From contig JASHRE010000750.1 in assembly GCA_030037515.1 (NCBI GenBank), positions 1 through 6,339 of the forward strand: 6,339 bases of DNA, given 5' to 3'. The notes below the pieces were generated by a model. It searched no databases and was not told where the DNA came from. It saw only the letters and a list, made by a program, of their open reading frames with translations. Shown here piece after piece: positions 1-6,316 of the stretch. Made by a program: the position numbers and the translations under genes. Every line of letters starts with the position of its first letter. Within the stretch, counting starts at the first letter, position 1. The DNA comes from Candidatus Sulfotelmatobacter sp. (GTDB lineage: Bacteria > Acidobacteriota > Terriglobia > Terriglobales > Acidobacteriaceae).

Positions 1-225
1 TGGACCGCGCGGCGGCTTGCGAACGCCAGGCTCCATTACCTTCTCGGCACTGCGTTGCGGCTCTCGGACAACGCCTCCGCTGCCTCTGTCCAATACCATC
101 AGGCCGGCGGATTGTTTAGGAACTCCGCGAAAGAACAGGGATCGGAGCACTTGCCCGACCGCTACGATTTCAAGCCGGTCTAGGACGAGAGCGCCCAGTC
201 CGCCAAATAACCCACAAAACCTCAT
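1..225 (-). CDS. N-terminal fragment of a probable class II glutamine amidotransferase-like protein (runs off left edge)
   Basis: An open minus-strand frame runs from an ATG at 223-225 to base 1 without a stop, giving 75 codons of a gene cut by the window edge. It begins MRFCGLFGGLGAL. Around residues 19-45 it has an amphipathic stretch, then R33-G34 and S39-A40-G41 followed by a short hydrophobic strand. In class II (Ntn-type) glutamine amidotransferases such as GlmS, PurF and AsnB, an N-terminal Cys-Gly-(I/L)-hydrophobic-Gly is the nucleophile strand and an RG..SAG block binds glutamine; the match to that pattern is visible here. Two things do not fit neatly. The cysteine is residue 4, so a propeptide would have to be removed, as in some PurF and GltB proteins. 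The RG-to-SAG gap is also two residues longer than in GlmS. An in-frame GTG at 229-231 is an alternative start; an upstream TGA limits extension. The GGAG just before the ATG is too close to act as its ribosome binding site. That the frame is coding is likely; the family is an inference. Confidence 0.5.
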   Translation of the reverse strand, partial: MRFCGLFGGLGALVLDRLEIVAVGQVLRSLFFRGVPKQSAGLMVLDRGSGGVVREPQRSAEKVMEPGVRKPPRGP

Positions 226-345
226 CTCCACGCTAATTGACGCGACGGGGGGTCGTCACTAATTAGGATCAGGGGGCAATTCAGGCTAGGGAACACGATT
301 TTTTGCGTCTCCCGGCGTTGTGGTGAATCTTAAGAGTTCTCGGGA
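226..345. promoter_or_regulatory. Divergent intergenic region between the left-edge gene and the efflux operon
   Basis: This spacer separates two outward-facing genes and should hold promoters for both. On the plus strand a TTGACG at 237-242 resembles a -35 box, but the best -10 candidates after it (TAATTA at 260-265, 17-bp spacer; TAGGAT at 264-269, 21-bp spacer) are poor. On the minus strand TTCACC (bases 322-327) and AAAAAT (bases 299-304) are 18 bases apart, giving a weak -35/-10 pair for the left-edge gene. A second inverted repeat, CTCCCG at 309-314 and CGGGAG at 341-346, reaches the GTG start of the adaptor gene; the 26-base loop makes a stable structure doubtful. No repressor gene is adjacent, so any dedicated regulator lies outside the window. 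Confidence 0.4.
233..266. repeat. Imperfect inverted repeat, candidate operator or leader hairpin
   Basis: The left arm CTAATTGACGCGAC (233-246) and the right arm GTCGTCACTAATTAG (252-266) are roughly reverse complementary, with a one-base gap and mismatches in the middle, around a run of Gs. CTAATT occurs at 233-238 and again at 259-264, and CTAATTAG (259-266) is itself palindromic. The element sits just upstream of the minus-strand start codon and covers the TTGACG of a possible plus-strand promoter, which is where a repressor site for an efflux operon would be expected. Operator function is an inference; no known regulator consensus was recognised. Confidence 0.3.
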
Positions 346-1539
346 GTGAGAGTCGGGCTAGGCCGCACCGAGTTTCCAACGTTGAGTGCGTCGCGTTACA
401 GTATTTTCGGGAACGCATACCGTGATTTTATGCCTAACGCAGAATTCTCCGAGTCGTGGGTTTGGAGCGGGCTGGCCGCCGTCGTCGTGCTTGCCACGAT
501 GACTTTGGGTTGCACCAGCGGCGCGCAGAATCCGCAGGCGGCTGGTCCTCCCGCCATGCCCGTGAAGGTTGTGCAAGCGCACCCCGTGCCGATCAAGGAC
601 ACCGGCGAATATGTCGCGACGATGAAGTCACGCGATTCGACCGTGGTCATGCCCCAGGTCGAGGGGCAAATCACAGAGATTTTTGTGCACTCCGGGGACC
701 GTGTTCAATCCGGCAGAGCACTGATCGAAATCGATCCGCTGAAGCAGCAAGCTACCGTCAAGAGCCAGGAAAGCGCGCGCGCAGCACAGGAAGCGAGCCT
801 CAGCTTGGCGAAAGTTCAATACAATCGGACCAAGTCTCTATTTGACGCGGGAGTGGTCAGCCGGCAAGATCTGGATCAGGCGAAATCCACCCTGGATGCC
901 GCCCAGGCACAGATGGACTCGCTCGATGCGCAGGTTAAAGAGCAGGAGGTGCAACTACATTATTTCAAAGTGCTTGCACCCCGGGGCGGAATTGTGGGGG
1001 ATGTTCCGGTCCGGGTTGGTGACCGAGTTACCACTTCCACCCAACTGACGACGATCGACCAGCCCGGCAGTCTTGAGGTGTACGTATATGTCCCGGTCGA
1101 ACGATCGCGGCAGTTGCGGATGAACATGCCGGTTCAAGTCCTCGACAGCAATGGCAATGTCGTCGCGGATTCGCGGGTGAGCTTCATATCGCCGCAGGTC
1201 GACAATTCCACGCAGACTGTGCTGGTGAAGGCAAAGGTCGCAAATGGCAATGATGCCCTCAGGCAGTTGCAATTTGTAAGAGCGCGCGTGGTATTCGGAA
1301 GTCACGAAAATCCCGAAGTGCCCATTTTGGCGGTTTCACGCCTGGCGGGGCAATATTTCGCGTTCGTCGCGGAGCCGCAGAATGGCGGTTCGTTCGTCGC
1401 GCGCCAGAGGGCCTTAAAGATCGGGCAGACCGTGGGCAACAACTTCGAAGTACAAGATGGACTCAAGCCCGGCGACAAGGTAATCGTCTCCGGAACACAA
1501 TTTCTGCTGGATGGTGCGCCGGTGATTCCGCAAAGTTGA
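346..1539 (+). CDS. RND efflux periplasmic adaptor subunit (membrane fusion protein), probable lipoprotein
   Basis: This is the adaptor that links an RND inner-membrane pump to an outer-membrane channel. From the GTG start it is 397 residues. A hydrophobic stretch at about 41-55 ends in LGC (C56), probably the lipidated cysteine, although the position three before it is Thr instead of the usual Leu. After a Pro-rich linker comes the first lipoyl half (about 97-130, with GQITEIFVHSGDRVQSGRAL). A Gln/Ala-rich alpha-hairpin follows at about 131-205, containing LFDAGVVSRQDLDQAKSTLD. The second lipoyl half is at about 209-240 (VLAPRGGIVGDVPVRVGDRV), then a beta-barrel (about 241-320) and a membrane-proximal domain ending in the DGLKPGDKVIVSG signature. 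Length and domain order are typical of AcrA/MexA relatives. The start is uncertain: ATG 430 (residue 29) would give 369 residues but a signal peptide n-region with no Lys or Arg, and neither start has a well-spaced ribosome binding site. The pump gene follows after 128 bases on the same strand. Confidence 0.93.
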   Translation: MRVGLGRTEFPTLSASRYSIFGNAYRDFMPNAEFSESWVWSGLAAVVVLATMTLGCTSGAQNPQAAGPPAMPVKVVQAHPVPIKDTGEYVATMKSRDSTVVMPQVEGQITEIFVHSGDRVQSGRALIEIDPLKQQATVKSQESARAAQEASLSLAKVQYNRTKSLFDAGVVSRQDLDQAKSTLDAAQAQMDSLDAQVKEQEVQLHYFKVLAPRGGIVGDVPVRVGDRVTTSTQLTTIDQPGSLEVYVYVPVERSRQLRMNMPVQVLDSNGNVVADSRVSFISPQVDNSTQTVLVKAKVANGNDALRQLQFVRARVVFGSHENPEVPILAVSRLAGQYFAFVAEPQNGGSFVARQRALKIGQTVGNNFEVQDGLKPGDKVIVSGTQFLLDGAPVIPQS

Positions 1540-1575
1540 AATCTATCGTGAGCTGCACGTAGCCGATTTGCGCCT

Positions 1576-1603
1576 GCCGTTCACGATTCGCCGCTCACGG
1601 TTC
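1576..1603. repeat. Two-copy 14-bp imperfect tandem repeat in the adaptor-pump spacer
   Basis: GCCGTTCACGATTC (1576-1589) is followed directly by GCCGCTCACGGTTC (1590-1603), matching at 12 of 14 positions. It lies in the 128-base spacer between the adaptor stop and the pump start. No hairpin with a T-run was seen in the spacer, so nothing suggests that transcription ends here. The repeat may be the remnant of a short dispersed repeat or a slippage product; its function is unknown. Confidence 0.5.
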
Positions 1604-1667
1604 GGACAGAATTCCAACGAAATACAGCAGGGTTCAGCGGCTCAGCCTGCCGCGCACAGGACTGTTC

Positions 1668-4600
1668 ATGTTTGCTGAGTTCTTTATTCGTCGTCCGGTG
1701 TTTGCCACGGTCTGCGCGCTGTTGATCGTCTTGGCTGGCACTGCCGTCATTCCTACGCTGCCGATCGCACAGTTTCCAAATCTGGCTCCGCCCCAAGTGG
1801 GTGTGACCAGCAGTTATATCGGGGCCAGTGCGCAGACAGTAGAAAGCGCTGTCACTATTCCGCTCGAACAGCAGATTAACGGCGCCGAGGCAATGAAATA
1901 CATGACCTCGACCAGCGGCAACGATGGCACTAGCAGCATTCTCGTCACTTTCGATCTGAACCGCGATCCGGATCTGGCCACCGTCGACATTCAGAACCGT
2001 GTCAATACCGCACAGGGACGGTTGCCCGCGGCGGTGAAGGCCGTTGGCATCACAACGGCGAAAACGTCGCAGAATTTCGTGTTCGGCGGGGCGGTCATTT
2101 CCGACAACAACAGATATTCCACGCTCTTCATGAGCAACTACCTCGACGTATATGTGAGGGACGCGCTCAAGCGAGTTCCCGGCGTGGCGGATGTCATCAT
2201 TTTTGGCGAGCGCAAATATTCCATGCGGCTGTGGCTTGATCCCGTGCGCATGGCGGGCCGCGCCCTGACCGCGCCCGATGTTGTGAATGCGCTCTCTGAG
2301 CAGAACGTGGAAGTGGCGGCGGGGCAGGTCGGACAACAACCGGCGGTCAACGGGCAGCAATATCAGGTCAGTGTGCGTGCCATTGGCCGCCTGAGCGAAC
2401 CTTCACAATTCGACGACATCATTCTGAAAACGAATTCTGATGGCACTCTCGTCCGGCTCCGAGACGTCGGCCACGCGGAACTCGGAGCCGAAAGCTACTC
2501 GTCCGATATGCAATTTAACGGTCAGGACGCTGTGGGAATCGGCGTTGCACAACTCTCGACCGCGAACGCCCTCGACGTTGACCGTCGCGCCATTGCCGAA
2601 CTGGATCGCCTCTCAAAGAGTTTTCCGCCGGGAATGCACTACAAGATCGCGTTCGATACCACCGACGCGGTGGGCGAGTCCATTCGCGACGTGCTCTTTA
2701 CGGTGGGTTCGGCCATCGCACTGGTCATCCTGGTAATTTTCATTTTTCTGGGTGACTGGAGAACCACGATGATTCACTTCATCGCCACTCCGGTCTCGCT
2801 GATCGGCACTTTCGTCTTTGTCAAACTGCTGGGATTTTCCATCAACACGCTGACGCTATTCGGAATCACGCTGGCGACGGGACTTGTCGTTGACGACGCC
2901 ATTGTCGTGATCGAGAACATCGAGCGCCACATCACCGGAGGCGAACACGATTCTCACAAGGCGGCGACGGCAGCGACCGCTGAAATCACAAGCGCTGTCA
3001 TTGCGACTTCGCTCGTGCTCGTGGCGGTGTTTGTGCCGGTCGCCTTCTTCCCCGGGACAACGGGTATTCTGTTTCGGCAGTTCGCCCTGACGATCGCGTT
3101 TTCCATTGCAATCTCCGCTTTCAACGCCCTCACTCTGGCCCCAGCTTTGGCGGCAATTTTCCTGGCTGGATCCCACGGACAAAAATGGTGGTGGCTGCGA
3201 AAGTTTGACCAGGGCGTTGCAGCCCTTACTCGCGGATACCGCACCGTGTTGCATTCCGTACTGGAATACAAGCTGGTGATGGTCGTGCTGTTCTTCGCCG
3301 GCCTGGGCGCGACCTACTTCGTGTTCACCCGCGTCCCGACGGGCTTTGTTCCCGATGAAGACCAGGGCTATTTCATCATCATCATCCAGGCACCGTCGGG
3401 CGCTTCCCTCGAATACACGAAAGTAATTGGGGCGCAAGTTTCGAAAATGCTGGCCGACATATCCGAAATCGAAGGAACATTTTCCATTGCCGGTTTCAGC
3501 TTTGCCGGCTCTGCGCCCAATCAGGGAATCATTTTCGTTCCATTGAAACCATACTCACAACGCAAAGGTGAGCAACACACGGCGGCGGCCATTGTGAATC
3601 GAGTGCGGCCGCGGCTTTTTGGTGTTTCAGGAGCCATCGTGTTTGCGACCTTGCCGCCGGCCGTGCAAGGTCTGGGGCAATTTGGCGGTTTCCAGTTTGT
3701 CGTACAAGATCAGACCTCGCACCGGCTCGATGAACTTGCCGCCGCCACGCAAGGCCTGATGCAGCAAGCGGCCCAGCGCAAGGATCTTTCTCAGCTTTTC
3801 ACGTCGTTCACGGCCAATGATCCACAGTATTTGATCACCATCGATCGTGAGAAGGCGAAAAGTCTCCACGTTCCCCTTTCGCAGATTACCGACACGATGG
3901 GCGTGTATATGGGATCGTCATACGTGAACGATTTCGATTTCAACAACCGTTCCTATCGTGTTTACGTGCAGGCCGACAAGCAATTCCGCTCGACGGCAAA
4001 AGACTTGACGCAGTTCTATGTGCGCTCGGACGGGGGAGCGATGGTACCACTGGATAATCTCATCAGCATTTCGCAGACGGCGACTCCGCAGGTGATCAGT
4101 CACTACAATCTGTTCCGTTCGGCGGAAATCGACGGCTCTCCCGCGCCGGGTTACAGTTCAGGGCAGGCAATCGCCACGATGGACGAGCTGGCCGCGAAAA
4201 TGCCGCAGGGATTCTCCTATAGCTGGACCGGCCTTTCGCTCGAGGAATTGCAGTCCGGAGGGACGTCGCTGATTCTGTTCGGATTGGGTACGCTGGTCGT
4301 CTATTTGACGCTTTCCGCTCAGTACGAGAGCTTCGTGCTGCCATTCATTGTTCTGTTGGCTGTACCTATGGCGCTGCTCGGCGCGCTCGGCGCGCAATGG
4401 ATGCGCGGCTTGCAGAATGACGTCTACTGTCAGGTGGGGCTCGTCATGCTGGTGGGACTGGCGAGCAAGAACGCAATTCTGATCGTCGAGTTTGCGGAGC
4501 AGCTGCGCGAACGCGGAGTGCCATTGATGGACTCGGCCATACAGGCGGCGACCATTCGTCTGCGCCCAATCCTGATGACCTCTCTGGCTTTCATTCTTGG

Positions 4601-4775
4601 CGTGGTTCCGCTGGTGGTTGCGACCGGCGCCGGCGAAAACGGACGCCACTCCGTGGGAACGACCGTTTTCGGTGGGATGATTATGTCGACCGTCCTGAAT
4701 CTGTTCTTCATTCCCGTGCTGTATCTGATCGTTGAAGCCTGGCGCGAGCATGGAAAAGCGCCGACCCATCGGTAA
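1668..4775 (+). CDS. RND multidrug efflux pump, inner-membrane permease (HAE1 family, AcrB/MexB-like)
   Basis: A proton-driven trimeric exporter that takes substrates from the periplasm and inner-membrane leaflet and passes them to an outer-membrane channel through the adaptor encoded upstream. At 1035 residues it is full length for the family. It opens with the usual FFIRRPVFATV and first membrane helix (about 11-29). Helices 2-6 lie at about 342-498, helix 7 at about 540-560 and helices 8-12 at about 860-1030, with two large periplasmic loops between. The proton-relay residues are intact: D409 and D410 in GLVVDDAIVVIENIE, K934 in ASKNAILIVEF, and R964 and T971 in the TIRLRPILMTSLAF stretch. 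F605, F610, F612 and F623 match the AcrB drug-pocket phenylalanines 610, 615, 617 and 628, and GFSFAG matches the switch loop. This points to a drug/hydrophobe exporter and away from a metal-exporting (HME) pump. The ATG is preceded by AGGA at 1658-1661 with 6-base spacing. No outer-membrane factor gene follows. The substrate cannot be read from the sequence. Confidence 0.97.
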   Translation: MFAEFFIRRPVFATVCALLIVLAGTAVIPTLPIAQFPNLAPPQVGVTSSYIGASAQTVESAVTIPLEQQINGAEAMKYMTSTSGNDGTSSILVTFDLNRDPDLATVDIQNRVNTAQGRLPAAVKAVGITTAKTSQNFVFGGAVISDNNRYSTLFMSNYLDVYVRDALKRVPGVADVIIFGERKYSMRLWLDPVRMAGRALTAPDVVNALSEQNVEVAAGQVGQQPAVNGQQYQVSVRAIGRLSEPSQFDDIILKTNSDGTLVRLRDVGHAELGAESYSSDMQFNGQDAVGIGVAQLSTANALDVDRRAIAELDRLSKSFPPGMHYKIAFDTTDAVGESIRDVLFTVGSAIALVILVIFIFLGDWRTTMIHFIATPVSLIGTFVFVKLLGFSINTLTLFGITLATGLVVDDAIVVIENIERHITGGEHDSHKAATAATAEITSAVIATSLVLVAVFVPVAFFPGTTGILFRQFALTIAFSIAISAFNALTLAPALAAIFLAGSHGQKWWWLRKFDQGVAALTRGYRTVLHSVLEYKLVMVVLFFAGLGATYFVFTRVPTGFVPDEDQGYFIIIIQAPSGASLEYTKVIGAQVSKMLADISEIEGTFSIAGFSFAGSAPNQGIIFVPLKPYSQRKGEQHTAAAIVNRVRPRLFGVSGAIVFATLPPAVQGLGQFGGFQFVVQDQTSHRLDELAAATQGLMQQAAQRKDLSQLFTSFTANDPQYLITIDREKAKSLHVPLSQITDTMGVYMGSSYVNDFDFNNRSYRVYVQADKQFRSTAKDLTQFYVRSDGGAMVPLDNLISISQTATPQVISHYNLFRSAEIDGSPAPGYSSGQAIATMDELAAKMPQGFSYSWTGLSLEELQSGGTSLILFGLGTLVVYLTLSAQYESFVLPFIVLLAVPMALLGALGAQWMRGLQNDVYCQVGLVMLVGLASKNAILIVEFAEQLRERGVPLMDSAIQAATIRLRPILMTSLAFILGVVPLVVATGAGENGRHSVGTTVFGGMIMSTVLNLFFIPVLYLIVEAWREHGKAPTHR

Positions 4776-4779
4776 CCCA

Positions 4780-4799
4780 AGGTCACCACCTGCTGACCT
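4780..4799. repeat. Short inverted repeat just after the pump stop codon
   Basis: AGGTCA (4780-4785) and TGACCT (4794-4799) are perfect 6-bp inverted arms around an 8-base loop, starting five bases after the TAA of the pump gene. There is no T-run behind it, so it is not a classical terminator by itself. It could protect the 3' end of the mRNA or be chance. The remaining bases to 4965 show no gene or RNA that I recognise. Confidence 0.3.
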
Positions 4800-4965
4800 G
4801 GACCGCATTTGCCTTCCTTGGCTCTTCCATTGAAGATTGTGGCGTTTTTCTGTGCAAATGGACTGCGTTGTGTTCGCAAAAGGTTTCATCTCTGTTGCAT
4901 TGTCGAAAATCCTTATGCAATTCATCACACCGGAGCAAGCCGTCACGCTTCATCAGCCAGCCTAT

Positions 4966-5502
4966 TCAGGGAACCCGCCCCCGGGCGGGTTTTTCGTTTA
5001 GGTCCAATACTTGTGTGGCCTGCAGCGCGATTTCGCGGCCTTCGATCAACGTATGCTTCTGCTTTTTCCTTCTACGCGCTTCCTTCCGGCGCATCTTGGC
5101 CATCCATTCGCGGGAGTACATCGTGCCGCGGCATTTGGGCGAGCCGCAGTGGCAAGGCGCCGGGTCTTCGTCGTCATAAAGGTTGTAATCCCAGACAAGC
5201 TCTTCGCCCGCAGCGATGTCACGCAGCGCGAAAATCCAAACGCGGCCTTTGATTTCGTCCACCTCGCAGTTTGGATCGCAGGAGTGATTCAGATACGCGC
5301 CCAGGCCTTCGCCATCGATGACGGTCCTGCCATCTTCTAGACCGTACAAATACGTGCGAGACGCACCGTCGTACAGGCGGTCGGCTTCCTCGGGAGTCAT
5401 CCGACGTCCGGCATATTCCACGATGCGGGCGCCCCTGCCAATGGGCGTGGTCGTGAATACTCCCACAGCGTGAATGGAGGATGGGCGAACGACCAGAGGC
5501 AT
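4966..5502 (-). CDS. SET-domain protein lysine N-methyltransferase with post-SET motif
   Basis: This is a 178-residue stand-alone SET protein, a family that transfers methyl groups from S-adenosylmethionine to lysine side chains. The SAM-binding start motif is at about 9-16 (SSIHAVGVF); Ala12 replaces the first Gly of the usual GxG. The core signature NHSCDPNC is at 72-79. ELVWDYN (101-107) carries the family's active-site Tyr (Y106). A post-SET CxCx4C cluster (C117, C119, C124) follows, which with C75 would form the zinc site seen in eukaryotic-type SET enzymes. Residues 137-149 are strongly basic (KMRRKEARRRKKQ), suggesting binding to nucleic acid or an acidic partner. About 20 further residues end in a stretch encoded by the terminator hairpin. 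No signal peptide, so it is expected in the cytoplasm. The ATG at 5500-5502 is the first usable start, with only a weak GCGAG upstream. The gene converges on the efflux operon. The substrate is unknown; a ribosomal or nucleoid protein would be a guess. Confidence 0.9.
   Translation of the reverse strand: MPLVVRPSSIHAVGVFTTTPIGRGARIVEYAGRRMTPEEADRLYDGASRTYLYGLEDGRTVIDGEGLGAYLNHSCDPNCEVDEIKGRVWIFALRDIAAGEELVWDYNLYDDEDPAPCHCGSPKCRGTMYSREWMAKMRRKEARRRKKQKHTLIEGREIALQATQVLDLNEKPARGRVP
4972..4994 (+). terminator. Rho-independent terminator of the efflux operon
   Basis: AACCCGCC (4972-4979) pairs with GGCGGGTT (4984-4991) around a CCCG loop. The stem is almost all G-C and runs into a TTTTT tract (4990-4994). 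The T-run follows the stem only on the plus strand, so it ends transcripts coming from the pump gene, whose stop is about 200 bases upstream. On the minus strand the same bases are coding and specify residues 170-177 of the SET protein. There the A-run precedes the stem and no T-run follows, so it should not terminate minus-strand transcription. Confidence 0.75.
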
Positions 5503-5577
5503 GTAACTAATCTCGCATGAGTGTACGGTTTTGGGGAATGCGGAAATTCACGGGAGCACAACCATTCGGCTTCACTT

Positions 5578-6306
5578 CTACGGATCATAGACTGAACTAC
5601 CATAGCCCTGTTTCCGGGCTGCTTCTTGCATCTCCTCCAACTGCTTTTGCTGTTCTTCCAGTTGAGCCTTCATGGCGTCGACTTGCTGCTGCTTCTGCTG
5701 CTGCCGCTCGTTCCATTCCACGCATCCTTCAACGCAATTGCCCGGGGCGTATTGGATTGAAGCGCTGAGCTGATCAATGTCGTTCTTGAGCGAGGCGATC
5801 GCATCTTTCAGGGCGAAGGTTCGCCGGGTCCAGTAATCGGGCGGATTCTTCCCGTCTGCGACGTCTGAACTCGCCGGTTCAGCGCTGTCGGTCTTGGGTT
5901 CCGGCGACGAAGCAGCCGTGATGTGCGCTGCTTCGATTGCTTCGTTGGTGATTACTTTCCTTTCTCGCTTGCCCGCCGGAGCGATTTTTGAGGTTGTGCT
6001 CGACCCGTTCGATCTTTCTACCCTACTCTGCGCGCTCGGTGCATTTTTCTGCGCTGCGGTTGTCGTCGCACTCTGACTTGTCGTTGCTTGCGCGGCATTG
6101 GCGCCAGCCCCGCCATCTTTCGATTGTCCAGAAACGGATTGTCCTGGAACGACCGTTCCTGTTTGCGTGTCTTTCTGCTGCTTCGCGAGACGGGCCTGTC
6201 GAGCGATGTCCCCCAAGGAAGGGGACTCGTCGTTCTGGCTGAGCGCAGCCGTGACCGTTCCAAAACTCAGCGTGACGAGAACAACCATAAAGCCTGCTTT
6301 GCGCAT
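5578..6306 (-). CDS. Exported coiled-coil protein, acidobacterial-type hypothetical
   Basis: A 242-residue protein of unknown function. The N-terminus MRKAGF plus a hydrophobic stretch (about 7-22) is a Sec signal peptide; likely cleavage lies after A20 or S23. The mature part opens with SLGDIARQARLAKQQK (30-45), a motif I associate with secreted acidobacterial proteins. A Thr/Ser/Ala/Gln-rich linker, probably disordered, runs from about 48 to 110. The block KVITNEAIEA (117-126) follows, then another loose linker to about 155. The C-terminal part (about 158-232) is helical and coiled-coil-like, starting YWTRRTFALKDAIASLKNDI and ending in a Gln/Glu-rich heptad stretch. C191 and C195 between the two helical parts could form a disulfide in the periplasm. 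The start is set by GGAGG at 6312-6316. An ATG four codons upstream (6316-6318) overlaps that site and was rejected. The SET gene follows on the same strand after 75 bases. Confidence 0.85.
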   Translation of the reverse strand: MRKAGFMVVLVTLSFGTVTAALSQNDESPSLGDIARQARLAKQQKDTQTGTVVPGQSVSGQSKDGGAGANAAQATTSQSATTTAAQKNAPSAQSRVERSNGSSTTSKIAPAGKRERKVITNEAIEAAHITAASSPEPKTDSAEPASSDVADGKNPPDYWTRRTFALKDAIASLKNDIDQLSASIQYAPGNCVEGCVEWNERQQQKQQQVDAMKAQLEEQQKQLEEMQEAARKQGYGSSVYDP

Positions 6307-6311
6307 GAATA

Positions 6312-6316
6312 CCTCC
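6312..6316 (-). promoter_or_regulatory. Ribosome binding site that fixes the start of the exported coiled-coil protein
   Basis: On the minus strand GGAGG is followed by TATTC and then ATG (6304-6306), an optimal 5-base spacing. The upstream in-frame ATG at 6316-6318 overlaps this site and would leave the signal peptide with a less typical MEVFMRK start. The downstream ATG gives the classical MRK n-region. Confidence 0.8.

Noticed and set aside
17..262. An 81-codon plus-strand open frame at the left end
   Set aside because: Its composition (Ser, Thr, Pro, Arg) looks random. The opposite strand gives a protein-like sequence with an amidotransferase-type start over the same bases.
298..304. A T-run that could mark a plus-strand terminator upstream of the operon
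   Set aside because: No GC-rich stem precedes it on the plus strand, and no suitable stem precedes the corresponding A-run on the other strand.
1581..2360. A 259-codon open frame on the minus strand opposite the adaptor-pump spacer and the pump N-terminus
   Set aside because: It is antisense to an unmistakable RND gene, its protein is rich in His, Arg and Asn with no recognisable domain, and such frames arise from the codon bias of the real gene.
4377..4394. A perfect 9-bp tandem repeat CTCGGCGCG
   Set aside because: It encodes the LGALGA stretch of a transmembrane helix in the pump; repeated small residues plus codon bias explain it.
4158..4946. A 262-codon open frame on the minus strand over the 3' part of the pump gene
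   Set aside because: It mirrors conserved pump membrane helices, and the predicted protein is low in hydrophobic structure and full of Arg, Gln and His. No ribosome binding site or family match is apparent.
4809..5340. Overlapping plus-strand open frames across the SET gene
   Set aside because: They are shadows of the SET gene, cross the terminator, and have no recognisable domain or ribosome binding site.
5680..5710. CTG/CTT-rich low-complexity tract resembling a microsatellite
   Set aside because: On the minus strand it encodes the Gln/Lys-rich part of the coiled coil; copies are imperfect and in frame, so ordinary coding composition explains it.
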